From NCBI RefSeq assembly GCF_045762675.1, contig NZ_JBJDLK010000005.1, positions 1 through 64,000 on the forward strand: a DNA stretch of 64,000 bases, written 5' to 3'. Source of the stretch: Elizabethkingia meningoseptica_A. Lineage in GTDB: Bacteria; Bacteroidota; Bacteroidia; Flavobacteriales; Weeksellaceae. Made by a program: the position numbers and the translations under genes. The notes under the pieces were generated by a model. The model was not told the DNA's origin and did no database searches. It saw nothing but the letters and a program-made list of their open reading frames with translations. Positions 8,355-16,668 of this stretch are shown here, piece after piece (the first letter of the stretch is position 1; every line of letters begins with the position of its first letter).

Positions 8355-9248
8355 TTAGCGAAATAAATCAGGTTCTATGAAATTATTGGTTCTTTTTATT
8401 CTTTCCTGGGCTTCTTTTTCTATTTGTCTAATAAGTTCACTCCCACTGTAAGTCTTACCATTTTCATCTGTTATACTCATGGAAATTTTCACATTGGAAG
8501 AACTAGATTGTGAAAGCTGAAGGCTTTTAACAGGGTTCTTTACATAATCCTTCCAAACATCCTTCAATGATTTATGACTGATAGTATATGTTTTTTTATT
8601 CACGAAAGGCGAGTAAATTTTATCTTCAGGAACTGATTTAGTTCCTACCAATACAAAAGAATGGTCTTTGTGGGTATCCTCTACTTTTAAAATAAGCCCG
8701 GGTAAACCCTTAAACCGATAAGGTCCGTCCTGTATTGGAATATCCGGACAAAACCATGCTTTCCATTTTCTTCCTCCCATAGATGTCTCCGCTAATTGGA
8801 CTTTAAAATCCAGTATAACACTTGTTTCTGGTTTAATCTTCCACGAAAGGGAATTGAAATCACTCACAGCATAAGTATCAGAACTTATTACATCATATAA
8901 TGTCGTCTTATTTTGTTTATAATCTTTAGAAACTGAAAAATCAACTTTCGAGCTATACTTAGTTAAATCTATAGTTTTACCACTACCTCTCATACTTTTA
9001 CTTGCATCCCAAACTGAATCTTGAGCAAATTTTTTATAGCTGTAAAATTCAGATTTCTCTTTATTAAGATCCAGAAACATAAGTTCCTTATCAACTTTTG
9101 ATTTATTAAGCGAATCCATTTTAAATGTATATTCATAAATAAATCTATTAGCCTGAGAAAACAGTAAAAAGGGAAACAGTAAAAAAATAATAGTATTCTT
9201 ATTTATCCCTATTCTAATTTTCCCACTCATATTTTTTTTCAATCCCAT
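8355..9248 (-). CDS. GLPGLI family protein (1)
   Basis: A 297-residue secreted or periplasmic protein with the family signature GPYRFKGLPGLILKVED in its second half, preceded by RKWKAWFCPDIPIQDG. A hydrophobic segment NTIIFLLFPFLLFSQ near residues 18-32 is the signal peptide. GLPGLI proteins form large paralogous sets in Flavobacteriia; their function is unknown. This is the last of three in a row. Its reading frame overlaps the end of the previous GLPGLI gene by 35 bases, so it is probably translationally coupled. An in-frame ATG at 9230 is an alternative start. Confidence 0.85.
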   Translation of the reverse strand: MGLKKNMSGKIRIGINKNTIIFLLFPFLLFSQANRFIYEYTFKMDSLNKSKVDKELMFLDLNKEKSEFYSYKKFAQDSVWDASKSMRGSGKTIDLTKYSSKVDFSVSKDYKQNKTTLYDVISSDTYAVSDFNSLSWKIKPETSVILDFKVQLAETSMGGRKWKAWFCPDIPIQDGPYRFKGLPGLILKVEDTHKDHSFVLVGTKSVPEDKIYSPFVNKKTYTISHKSLKDVWKDYVKNPVKSLQLSQSSSSNVKISMSITDENGKTYSGSELIRQIEKEAQERIKRTNNFIEPDLFR

Positions 9249-9954
9249 TTCTTGGCTGTTTAATTATTTCTATTTGTGCTGCTCCTTGAGCAGGGGGCAT
9301 AAATTTTTTAAAAAAAGCATCATCTTTTTCTTTTTTTAAATCCAAAAACTTTTGTAATGACACTGTTTGAATATTTTTGGGAATAATAAAAACAGGTATT
9401 TCTGCATTGGAATTGACAGATATTAATTTCCATGAATTTATTTTTCTACCTTCTTCATACACTTCAAGTATAAGTCCGGGCAAACCTCCAAATTTATACG
9501 GTCCCGTCGGATAAGGTAATTCTTTTGTGAAATATGCTATTATATTACTTCCTCTAAATGTCCCAGTAGCTTTATAACATACATATTTATTAATTTTCTT
9601 AGAAGTTTTATAATCTATATTCCAGTTAATTACCGGCAGGGAGTCATTAATTAAATATTCTGTTTTACCAAGGTGTTCCAGTATTTTTATATTATTTTTT
9701 GTAATATCCTTAGCTATTTTTCTTTTGTAAATTTTTGTTTTGAGGACTATACTAAAGTCATCTTCATCAGGGAAAATATCTTTTGGCTTCTGTATAATAG
9801 AGTCTTCAACACTATAAACAGAATTTCCTCTTACATATAAGTCTTCATTAAATGAAACTGTTTTTGAAACCACATGATTATATTGTACATGTATATTCTG
9901 AGCCCGGATATAGCATGTTACAATGCAAAGTGTGAGTATAATAATTTTTTTCAT
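9214..9954 (-). CDS. GLPGLI family protein (2)
   Basis: A 246-residue exported protein with signal peptide MKKIIILTLCIVTCYIRAQ and the signature GPYKFGGLPGLILEVYEEG. The preceding FTKELPYPTGPYKF aligns with the FxPDIPI/Q-GPYxF stretch of its neighbours, but it has TKELPY where they have TPDIPI or CPDIPI. It is shorter than its paralogues and lacks much of the C-terminal tail. It sits between two other GLPGLI genes on the same strand and overlaps the downstream one by 35 bases. Function unknown. Confidence 0.85.
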   Translation of the reverse strand: MKKIIILTLCIVTCYIRAQNIHVQYNHVVSKTVSFNEDLYVRGNSVYSVEDSIIQKPKDIFPDEDDFSIVLKTKIYKRKIAKDITKNNIKILEHLGKTEYLINDSLPVINWNIDYKTSKKINKYVCYKATGTFRGSNIIAYFTKELPYPTGPYKFGGLPGLILEVYEEGRKINSWKLISVNSNAEIPVFIIPKNIQTVSLQKFLDLKKEKDDAFFKKFMPPAQGAAQIEIIKQPRNGIEKKYEWEN

Positions 9955-10038
9955 GTTTGTTAATTAATAAAATAAAAGTAGCTGATGTAGCAGCTATTTT
10001 AAATTAAAAATTGATTGATTAATATATTACATTCATTA

Positions 10039-10128
10039 TTAATCTGTACTATCGTTTGCTTCAGCCGCTGCTTCAAGTTGAGCCTTGCGCTCACTATGTT
10101 TATTCTCACATTCTTCTTTAATGTTCAC
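10039..10128 (-). other. Short Glu/Lys-rich open frame without ATG, possible gene remnant
   Basis: Between two GLPGLI genes on the same strand, a 29-codon frame reads VNIKEECENKHSERKAQLEA and ends AAAEANDSTD. It has coding-like composition but only a GTG start and no signal peptide. A nearby ATG (10151) opens a frame that stops after eight codons, MKYGKLIL, one base out of register. It may be a decayed small peptide gene of this cluster, or chance. Confidence 0.2.
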
Positions 10129-10185
10129 AGAATAAGTTTACCGTATTTCATTATAGAATTATTAATATCAAAGAAAAAAACGAAA

Positions 10186-11016
10186 TTAATCCGGGTATTT
10201 TACCGCTTTATCTAATTCAAGAGGATTATAATTTCTTTTTATCCTTGATCTTTCATCAATTCTAGCCTCTCTTAGTTCCTCTACTTTTGTATAACGTTTT
10301 CCTGCGATAGCATCAATATAAATAAATGAAGAACTACTTAATTCATTTTTGAACGGTTCATTATAATATTCTAATAATAATTTCTGATATGTTTCTAGTG
10401 TTATATCAACAGCTTTTTTTCCTTTCCATTTCTCTATTATATTATAGGTATCGGTAGGATTTTCAAGCTTACTAACTTTAGTAAGTATATAATGATAATG
10501 ATTTCTCGAATCATAAAGTTCTACAATCAAACCAGGCAGACCACTAAATTTATAAGGTCCCTCAGGAATTGGAATATCTGGTGTAAACCACGCTGTCCAG
10601 TTTCTGCCACCAAATGCAGTTGTTGCTTTCTGCAGCTTATATCCTTTTTCCGTTTTATTTTCGTGAGTTATTTTCCAGTCAAATACATCTTTGGATTTGA
10701 GTCTATACCAACCAGAAGAAGAGACACTTTGAAAAGTTTGATTTATTTGATCTGATTTTAACTTTAATAAGTTTTGCTTAAAACCCGTATCCATATAGCC
10801 GCTGCTTCCCTTTTTCTTATTAATTGAGTCAGCTTGAAATATATCTATATCATAGTATTTTTTCAGATCCGGGAGTATTTCTAATGCAGTGTTAAACTTT
10901 TCAGGCTTACTGTCAAGTGTATCTTCCTTAATGCTTAATTCGTACTCAAAACGATAAACCTGGGCATTAGCAAATATTATTATTACAAGTAATAGTGATT
11001 GGAGTATTCTTTTCAT
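10186..11016 (-). CDS. GLPGLI family protein (3)
   Basis: A 276-residue exported protein; the motif GPYKFSGLPGLIVELYDS follows NWTAWFTPDIPIPEG, the same arrangement as in GLPGLI protein 1. The start at 11016 gives a clean signal peptide, MKRILQSLLLVIIIFANAQ; the longer frame from 11049 adds 11 residues with no family match and is rejected. It is the first of three GLPGLI genes and lies 54 bases after the frameshifted double-glycine peptide gene, all on the minus strand and probably one transcript. Function unknown. Confidence 0.85.
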   Translation of the reverse strand: MKRILQSLLLVIIIFANAQVYRFEYELSIKEDTLDSKPEKFNTALEILPDLKKYYDIDIFQADSINKKKGSSGYMDTGFKQNLLKLKSDQINQTFQSVSSSGWYRLKSKDVFDWKITHENKTEKGYKLQKATTAFGGRNWTAWFTPDIPIPEGPYKFSGLPGLIVELYDSRNHYHYILTKVSKLENPTDTYNIIEKWKGKKAVDITLETYQKLLLEYYNEPFKNELSSSSFIYIDAIAGKRYTKVEELREARIDERSRIKRNYNPLELDKAVKYPD

Positions 11017-11070
11017 ATTATAAAACATTAAAAAACAATGAGTTACCATAGGATAAGCTCATTGTTTTAA

Positions 11071-11309
11071 TTACCCAATAGTATCAACCGGAGTAGCCGG
11101 TGAATTATCCTTTTTTGGTTTTGAACAGTACGCAGTATCAGCACTATCTTTACACCCTGCATAATTTCCATCATTTGTCGAACATCCTCCATTACATTTA
11201 ACGGAAGCAGTTTTACCATCAGAACATGTTGTTGAACATGTGGATTCTCCACCAAAACCTCCAGAAATTGATCTTAGGGAAGTTCTCGAAAGTTGTTTTA
11301 ATTTTTCAT
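11071..11309 (-). pseudogene. Double-glycine Cys-rich peptide gene with a one-base frameshift after the ATG
   Basis: The frame ending at 11071 encodes a leader KLKQLSRTSLRSISGG followed by a Cys-, Ser- and Thr-rich core with six cysteines (for example CSTTCSDG and CNGGCSTNDG). This is the 'bacteriocin-like' small peptide type of Chryseobacterium relatives. The only suitable ATG (11309-11307) is followed by five A residues; six would be needed to read MKKLKQLS. As given, the ATG frame stops after three codons. With one base restored the peptide would have 79 residues. It could be a true frameshift, a slippage-prone switch or a sequencing error. It leads the GLPGLI cluster. Confidence 0.65.
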
Positions 11310-11491
11310 ATTAAACAAAATTTTGGACTAGTATTCCAAACTTAAAAATAATTTTCCACATATTTATTTAACATAATTTATTTTCACAAAAAAAAATAAT
11401 TCACTTAAAAGAATAACACAAAAAGAGCCTTCATATAAAAGCTATTGTCTGAAAATTTGATTTTTCACAAGACCCAACCTAAGCAGACTAT

Positions 11492-11527
11492 TAAAAAGCC
11501 CCTTAAAATCTTCGATTCCAAGGGGCT
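11492..11527 (-). terminator. Terminator after the exported carboxypeptidase-regulatory-like gene
   Basis: On the minus strand a GC-rich stem AGCCCCTT/AAGGGGCT (11497-11504 with 11520-11527) is followed by TTTTTAAT. It lies about 40 bases past the stop codon at 11566. Confidence 0.8.
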
Positions 11528-11565
11528 CTATTTCTAAACATCCTGTTAAGGATGAATATCTTGTA

Positions 11566-12207
11566 TTATTTCAGCTTAACTTTTACGACTTCACCATCGG
11601 TTTTCACTTCTACAAAAGTTTCCAGAAATTCATCAAAACCTTTACTGTAAGAACTAGGTGAATAATAGTCGATACGGCCATAGCTATCGTATCCGCTTCC
11701 GGTATATTTATTATAGGAATAGGTTTTCGTATACCCCATTGAACCATACAAATAGTACTTCCCCGGCTTCATATCCGGAAAAGTAAACTCACCATCACTA
11801 TTCGTAATAGCCTCTATACGATAACGGTAGGCATCTTTATCCATATAAACATAGCGGTTCTTCTTAGGGTTGTTCTTGCTTTTGTCACTCCACAGTTTGT
11901 AATACTCTTCAAAATAAGGCGTTACCGGAAACAAAATAACCTTGATTTTGTTGGCCTTAACTTTTCCCAGGATCTTCATCCCGTAGCCGTTTTTCTCACG
12001 TGTAAAAGCTTCTCCTACGATTTTTCCCTTTCCTAAAGCTAATGCATTTTTTGCCTGAAGAGAATCAAACTTTAAAGTAGGCATTGTAATCACTTCCGAA
12101 GCCTTTCTTTTTGCTTCTTCTTTATCCGCTTTTTCCGGCTCTACATATTGAGCATGTACAGCAAATGACAGCGCAGTAATACTGAGTAAGGATAATATTT
12201 TTTTCAT
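11566..12207 (-). CDS. Exported protein with carboxypeptidase-regulatory-like segment
   Basis: A 213-residue exported protein starting MKKILSLLSITALSFAVHAQ, a clear signal peptide; the frame could open four codons earlier at 12219. The part after about residue 55 (GKIVGEAFTREKNGYG, then YRYRIEAITNSDGEFTF and PDMKPGKYYLYGSM) has the look of a transthyretin-like carboxypeptidase regulatory domain, where GEFTFPDMKPGKYY is the usual turn. A Tyr/Ser-rich stretch (TYSYNKYTGSGYDSYG) follows. Function is unknown. It stands alone, with its own terminator. Confidence 0.6.
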   Translation of the reverse strand: MKKILSLLSITALSFAVHAQYVEPEKADKEEAKRKASEVITMPTLKFDSLQAKNALALGKGKIVGEAFTREKNGYGMKILGKVKANKIKVILFPVTPYFEEYYKLWSDKSKNNPKKNRYVYMDKDAYRYRIEAITNSDGEFTFPDMKPGKYYLYGSMGYTKTYSYNKYTGSGYDSYGRIDYYSPSSYSKGFDEFLETFVEVKTDGEVVKVKLK

Positions 12208-12376
12208 TTCTAATACCATTAGTTTGTGTGTATGTGTATAATATTTCTCTACTAAAATAAGGTTATCAATAGATAATCATGAAACAAATGTAGAAAATTA
12301 TTACGAAATCATAAACAGCGTTTACAGTAAATTTAATTCATTCTGAGGTAACGTTTTCAAAGTTATCAATTCAGTG

Positions 12377-13270
12377 CTATGATCTGTTAGTTCTGTACTC
12401 AAAAGGTGAAACGCCCGTATGTTTTTTAAAGAATTTACTAAACGAATGCAGGTCCGAAAAAGGAAAAGTACCTGCTACTTCACTAATCGTTAAGCTGGTA
12501 TTTTTCAGTTGATATTTGGCCAGTGAAATAATAGCTGAATCAATAAAATATTTGGGAGGCTGGCCGGTTGTGGTTTTAATCACGTTGTGCAGATATTTTG
12601 AAGACACATACAATGCATCTGCATAAAACTGCATATTCTTCTCTTTAAGACAATGGTGGAAAACCAGTTTTTTAAAACCATTTACCAACTCTGTACTGCG
12701 TGTATTCAGTGTTTTACCGGCTTCCTTTATGCAAAGATTCGAAAACTCCAGGATATAAGTTCTAATCAGCATTCTGATCAGTTCCACATTCAGTTTGGTT
12801 GCCTTACCCTTACGTTTGTTCAGTAATGCATTATATAAATAGGAAATCTCCTTTACATCGTTATCACTTAATTTATGATGGTGGCTCAGATGTTTGGAAA
12901 AGTAATGAAACAGCTCTTCATAATGATGGTTATTATCAAAAGTACTGAACAGAAAATTTTTTGTAAAAAAAACAATCTGCTCTTTAGAATCGTCACTCTG
13001 ACAGATATATTGACAGACATGCCCGGGAGACAATGCAAAAAAACTATTTTCCTCCAGCCGGATCATTTCATCGTTAATCCTCAATTCAACCCACCCCTGT
13101 ATCTGGACAATCAGCATATAGAAACTGATCACATGAGGCTCTTTGAACTGATGCTCTGAACTGATATGGTCCATACCAATAAAATAATCCTCAGTCTCCC
13201 ACTTATATCCCATATATTCAACCTCTTCCCTTATGTTAAATAAAGGCAGTCCGGTATTATTTTGTTTCAT
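12377..13270 (-). CDS. AraC family transcriptional regulator
   Basis: A 297-residue soluble regulator. The N-terminal part (about 1-170) has a cupin-like sensor pattern (HVISFYMLIVQIQGWVELRI, EENSFFALSPGHVCQYI). The C-terminal 100 residues hold the double helix-turn-helix of AraC/XylS proteins (YADALYVSSKYLHNVIKTTT and ISEVAGTFPFSDLHSFSKFF). The ending GVSPFEYR is also standard. It faces away from the TetR gene across about 500 bases. No obvious target operon adjoins it. Confidence 0.9.
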   Translation of the reverse strand: MKQNNTGLPLFNIREEVEYMGYKWETEDYFIGMDHISSEHQFKEPHVISFYMLIVQIQGWVELRINDEMIRLEENSFFALSPGHVCQYICQSDDSKEQIVFFTKNFLFSTFDNNHHYEELFHYFSKHLSHHHKLSDNDVKEISYLYNALLNKRKGKATKLNVELIRMLIRTYILEFSNLCIKEAGKTLNTRSTELVNGFKKLVFHHCLKEKNMQFYADALYVSSKYLHNVIKTTTGQPPKYFIDSAIISLAKYQLKNTSLTISEVAGTFPFSDLHSFSKFFKKHTGVSPFEYRTNRS

Positions 13271-13686
13271 CTTATCTTCTTCTGAATGTTGTCGCTAATA
13301 TATATATTATGCCTATTGGATAACATAAATCAGTCCTTTTGGACAAAAGAAAGTGAATTTTAAACCATAAGTATTTTTTTTGTTTAAATTATTTTTGCAG
13401 TTAAAACCTGTAATAACAGAAAGTTAGCTGTTTTTAAAGATATTATAATCTTAGAAATAATGAGTTATTTTTAAAATATGCGCTACATAATAGCCTAATA
13501 GATAATTTAGTTTATAAAGCTTTTGGATTATAATATTGAAGAGTAATTACCGGGGAAAAACTGATTATAAAATAAAATTGTGTAAATAAGTTAAATTCTA
13601 ATGAACAGTGTTTTGGAATTACATGAAAGTTGTTTTTACAGCTCATATATTTCAAAGTATTATTCTGAAATAAGCTATAAGAAGGC
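13271..13686. other. Long AT-rich gap between AraC and TetR regulator genes
   Basis: About 416 bases with no convincing coding frame; the open frames here lack family-like sequence. It ends at an intrinsic terminator on the plus strand although no plus-strand gene precedes it, so an untranslated plus-strand RNA or leader is possible. No strong promoter was identified. Confidence 0.4.
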
Positions 13687-13710
13687 TCAACCAAAAAGGT
13701 TGATTTTTTT
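13687..13710 (+). terminator. Intrinsic terminator upstream of tetR
   Basis: Stem TCAACC/GGTTGA with an AAAAA loop and a run of seven T. It is oriented for plus-strand transcription but has no annotated gene upstream, and it lies 57 bases before the TetR start. Confidence 0.65.
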
Positions 13711-13727
13711 AGAAACTTAAAAAAACA

Positions 13728-13740
13728 GAACAGTCTGTTC
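13728..13740. promoter_or_regulatory. TetR-type operator palindrome
   Basis: GAACAGTCTGTTC is an inverted repeat with perfect six-base arms around a single central base, 26 bases before the TetR start codon. Operators of this type are common for autoregulated TetR/AcrR repressors. The link to the adjacent gene is inferred. Confidence 0.65.
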
Positions 13741-13766
13741 GTTTCTATTCTGATACTGAAAAAAGA

Positions 13767-14306
13767 ATGCATATGTTAAATCCGCCACGTGAAAGAATTC
13801 TGGACGCAGCCTCCGAGCTGTTTCATAAACAAGGTTACAACAATACCGGAATTAATCAGATTATTTCAGAATCTAAAGTTTCGAAAGCGAGTTTTTATGA
13901 TCATTTCAAATCAAAGGACGATCTGTGTATTGAGTTTCTGAACAAAAGATACGAGTACTGGTCTTCTGAATGGCAGCTGTTTATATCCGATGCTAAAAAT
14001 CTGAATGAGAAAATACTGAAGTCTTTCGACTTTCTGATCTATATGAACAAAAAAGAAGATTTCAGAGGATGCAGCTTTATCAATATCTCTTCTGAAATAC
14101 CCGATGAGAAAATCATTATTCATGAAACAATACGGCGGTACAAAAACGGACTGAGAAATTTCTTTATCCGGGAGATTCCCGATGAAATATTATCCGATCA
14201 TATCTATATGCTTTTTGAAAGTGCCATAATTACAGGACGGCTATACCGAAACAATGAGTTAACTGAAAAATCTAAAATAATTATAGACAGACTATTCAAT
14301 AGTTAA
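13767..14306 (+). CDS. TetR/AcrR family transcriptional regulator
   Basis: A 179-residue regulator. Residues 1-55 form the TetR DNA-binding domain: RERILDAASELFHKQGYNNT, then INQIISESKVSKASFYDHFK. The rest is a helical ligand domain. A palindrome lies just upstream, which fits autorepression. The likely start is the ATG at 13767, though the one at 13773 (MLNPPRERIL) is equally plausible. It is followed by the companion-peptide and FISUMP lipoprotein genes on the same strand, which it might control; this is context only. Confidence 0.9.
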   Translation: MHMLNPPRERILDAASELFHKQGYNNTGINQIISESKVSKASFYDHFKSKDDLCIEFLNKRYEYWSSEWQLFISDAKNLNEKILKSFDFLIYMNKKEDFRGCSFINISSEIPDEKIIIHETIRRYKNGLRNFFIREIPDEILSDHIYMLFESAIITGRLYRNNELTEKSKIIIDRLFNS

Positions 14307-14337
14307 TAGTTTCCACCACCATATCACAAATAAAGTG

Positions 14338-14358
14338 CCTGTATACTTTACATACAGG
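14338..14358 (+). terminator. Hairpin after tetR (terminator or operator)
   Basis: CCTGTAT and ATACAGG form a perfect seven-base stem with a seven-base loop, about 30 bases after the TetR stop and 88 before the next gene. It lacks a T run, so it may be an operator or a weak terminator. Confidence 0.35.
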
Positions 14359-14445
14359 AAGGGATATTGTAATGCCTGAATTTAAGCAAAACTCTATTCA
14401 TATAACGAATAAATAATATAATGATAACCTATAAATAATAAGACT

Positions 14446-14634
14446 ATGGAAGAAGAATTACAATTAATTAGGGGAGAAAAAAATTATATTCCTCCACAGT
14501 TGGAAACAACATCTGTAACACTGGAGCAATGCATAGCTTCCGGCTCCGCAACAGTTAATCTCTATGATAACCAAAAGAGAGTACAGGAAGTATGGACAAC
14601 TGACCAGAACCGGGATGAAACTGTTGACTGGTAA
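14446..14634 (+). CDS. Small companion peptide (YxPPxLE...W type) of a FISUMP lipoprotein
   Basis: A 62-residue peptide with no signal peptide. It has a conserved front NYIPPQLETTSVTLEQCIAS and an acidic end DETVDW. It is clearly related in layout to the peptides at 30255-30458 and 32393-32602: a YxPPxLE motif, a Glu-rich middle ending in A(A)S, a variable linker and a Trp-containing acidic C-terminus. Each precedes a FISUMP lipoprotein gene, here by 65 bases. Similar short peptides accompany surface-protein genes elsewhere in Bacteroidota, but no function is known. A precursor or signalling peptide is one possibility. Confidence 0.65.
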   Translation: MEEELQLIRGEKNYIPPQLETTSVTLEQCIASGSATVNLYDNQKRVQEVWTTDQNRDETVDW

Positions 14635-14699
14635 GCTCGAAACGGAAAAAGCAATATAAACAAAAACCTTAATAAAGCTATTATAACAAACAGAAAAAT

Positions 14700-16406
14700 A
14701 TGAGCAATTTATACTTTTATCCATACTTCAAAACAAAAACAGCAGCTATACTACTAAGCTTCTCTTTTATGCTTTCCGCTGTATCATGCAGAAGTACTGA
14801 AACAGAACATATAAATGGAACTGCAACAATAAAAATAAACCTGCAAGGCAGCAGTTTCGAAAATATCTCAGAACTAGGCAAACTGGCTTCTGCTTCGAAA
14901 AACATACAGAATCTGATCCAGCACCAGGAAATTAAACTGGACAATAACCTTTCTGTTGTTGCAGAACTAATTCCGCAGAATTCAACTGCGGAACCTCATC
15001 CCATCGCAGACAACATCAGCAAACGGATAGCAGCTACGGGACCCAGCCTGCTCCCCAATGACATCTGCTATAAACTTCTGGTATACGATAACAATGGTAA
15101 CTATGTTGCGGAAAGAGATTACATTCGCGGAAAAGAAAATAACACAGCTGTTACACCTGCACTTTTATTGAACGGAGGACAAACCTATACGTTTATTGCT
15201 TATTGTATCAACACCAATACAATTGCTTCTCTTCCGGCTGTAACGAATAAAAATACATTGGCCGGTGCTACCCTAAATGATATTGCAGGCAATTCCGATT
15301 TTATGTATTTTAAATCAGCTCCGGTTCAAATGGAGGGTGGCACCAATAATTATCTGGATATTGTACTCAAACATATGTTCAGCCAGATTACAACCACTCT
15401 GGATGCCTCCCAGACCGGATATAAAATTCATACCATAGACTCCGGTATTATGCCTCATTACAACAAAGCAAACATACAACTTGCAGATGGTGGCATTACC
15501 AGAAATGATCCGGGAAATACACCTGTTTCGTTTACATTACCAACCGGAAATGATATTAATCTTTATCCCGCGTCTGTAAGCAATACCAGTATTGTGAATA
15601 ATGATGTAAACAATAATGGTGTGTTTACCATCACATCACTTCGTTTAGGAGTTGGTAACACGACTTTTCAGGGAGCTAGCATTGTGAATAAAAATATAAG
15701 ATTTGAAAACCTGAAAATAGTACCGGGTGTTAAATACAATCTGAACATTAGTTTAGTACCTGCAGATACTTATCTTACTTACATGGGCATACCGGCTGCA
15801 CGAATCAATGGTCAGATATGGATGCGTTATAATGCCGGAGTTGCCGATATGAATCTCACCACCAATAATCCGGACCAGGCTCCCCTGCCGGGAACATTAT
15901 ACGGAAGTTTCTTTTTCTGGGGTATAAAAGAACCCTACAGCGCCACTAATAAAACCCAAAAAAGCGGGCCTGCAGGAGCCTGGAACGGTGGAACAAACTA
16001 CGCTCCTGTTAAAAATCAAACTTATGATCCCTGTCCAACAGGATACAGAGTACCCACCACAAATGAGTGGTATAAATTACTGGAATATACCACTTCCGAA
16101 AATATAGGGACCTGGGACGCCGCACCTGTAGATTTTGGCGGAACAATGGGAGCAGGGAAAGTACTGCGGAGTAAAAGAAATACCAGTGTACAGTTAACAC
16201 TTCCTGTTGCCGGAATACTACATGGAGCGCTTCACGTAGATTACCGTGGATACCAGGGAAGTTACTGGACCAGTACGGAAGACGGAGGCTCCAATAATAA
16301 TGGTCATGTTTTTAATTTTAATCCAGCGAACCCTATTCCGGCTACAGTTACCAATATTAATGACAAATCTTATAATCAATATTCTTTACGCTGTATAGCA
16401 GAATAA
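14700..16406 (+). CDS. FISUMP-domain surface lipoprotein with fimbrillin-like N-terminus (1)
   Basis: A 568-residue lipoprotein. The signal peptide ends at the lipobox-like AVSC (about residues 27-30), followed by RSTETE. The middle resembles fimbrillin-like repeats (YKLLVYDNNGNYVAERDYI, FIAYCINT). The C-terminal 190 residues are a FISUMP-type domain (DPCPTGYRVPTTNEW, then GSYWTSTEDGG and LRCIAE). It is paralogous to the genes at 25405, 28484 and 30585. An anchored outer-surface role such as adhesion or fimbrial assembly is inferred from the families. It follows its own companion peptide gene and ends at a strong terminator. Confidence 0.8.
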   Translation: MSNLYFYPYFKTKTAAILLSFSFMLSAVSCRSTETEHINGTATIKINLQGSSFENISELGKLASASKNIQNLIQHQEIKLDNNLSVVAELIPQNSTAEPHPIADNISKRIAATGPSLLPNDICYKLLVYDNNGNYVAERDYIRGKENNTAVTPALLLNGGQTYTFIAYCINTNTIASLPAVTNKNTLAGATLNDIAGNSDFMYFKSAPVQMEGGTNNYLDIVLKHMFSQITTTLDASQTGYKIHTIDSGIMPHYNKANIQLADGGITRNDPGNTPVSFTLPTGNDINLYPASVSNTSIVNNDVNNNGVFTITSLRLGVGNTTFQGASIVNKNIRFENLKIVPGVKYNLNISLVPADTYLTYMGIPAARINGQIWMRYNAGVADMNLTTNNPDQAPLPGTLYGSFFFWGIKEPYSATNKTQKSGPAGAWNGGTNYAPVKNQTYDPCPTGYRVPTTNEWYKLLEYTTSENIGTWDAAPVDFGGTMGAGKVLRSKRNTSVQLTLPVAGILHGALHVDYRGYQGSYWTSTEDGGSNNNGHVFNFNPANPIPATVTNINDKSYNQYSLRCIAE

Positions 16407-16418
16407 AAATCAGTATTC

Positions 16419-16450
16419 AATCAAGCACTCAGATGAGTGCTTGATTATTT
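16419..16450 (+). terminator. Terminator after FISUMP lipoprotein 1
   Basis: A 12-base perfect stem (16419-16430 with 16435-16446) around the loop AGAT, followed by ATTTTAAT. It begins 13 bases after the stop codon. Confidence 0.85.
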
Positions 16451-16499
16451 TAATGATTAAGCGCAAAAGACACTTCAGAACTTCGTATTCAAATTATCT

Positions 16500-16625
16500 A
16501 TACAAAAGTAATTCTCACGCAGATTATACAGATTGTGCAGATACAAAATACATAACCATTAAGAAGTTAAGAAAATTGAGATTTTTACACAGAAACAACT
16601 TAATATACTTAATGACTTAAGGGCT
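16500..16625. repeat. Dispersed intergenic repeats (GCAGATT and CATTAAG types)
   Basis: A GCAGATT fragment (near 16515-16542) is followed by a degenerate CCATTAAGAAGTTAAG ... CTTAATGACTTAAG module. The second resembles the better copies near 62755-62815, 63070-63130 and 63259-63330. There is no coding content. Confidence 0.4.
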
Positions 16626-16668
16626 AAATAATGAAAGCATCAGACATATCTCAGAATTTTCTATAAAA

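Noticed and set aside
10015..10215. A hydrophobic 66-codon frame on the plus strand between GLPGLI genes
   Set aside because: It is opposite to the operon, overlaps the end of a GLPGLI gene, and its hydrophobicity is what AT-rich antisense DNA produces.
11067..11255. A 62-codon ATG frame on the minus strand (MVENPHVQQHVLMVKLLPLN)
   Set aside because: It is out of frame with the Cys-rich double-glycine peptide, which has a clear leader and a composition shared with the cluster at 52 kb. The ATG frame resembles no family.
13512..13772. An 86-codon frame on the minus strand upstream of tetR
   Set aside because: It runs through the terminator hairpin and the TetR operator, has a Phe/Ser-rich random composition and no match.
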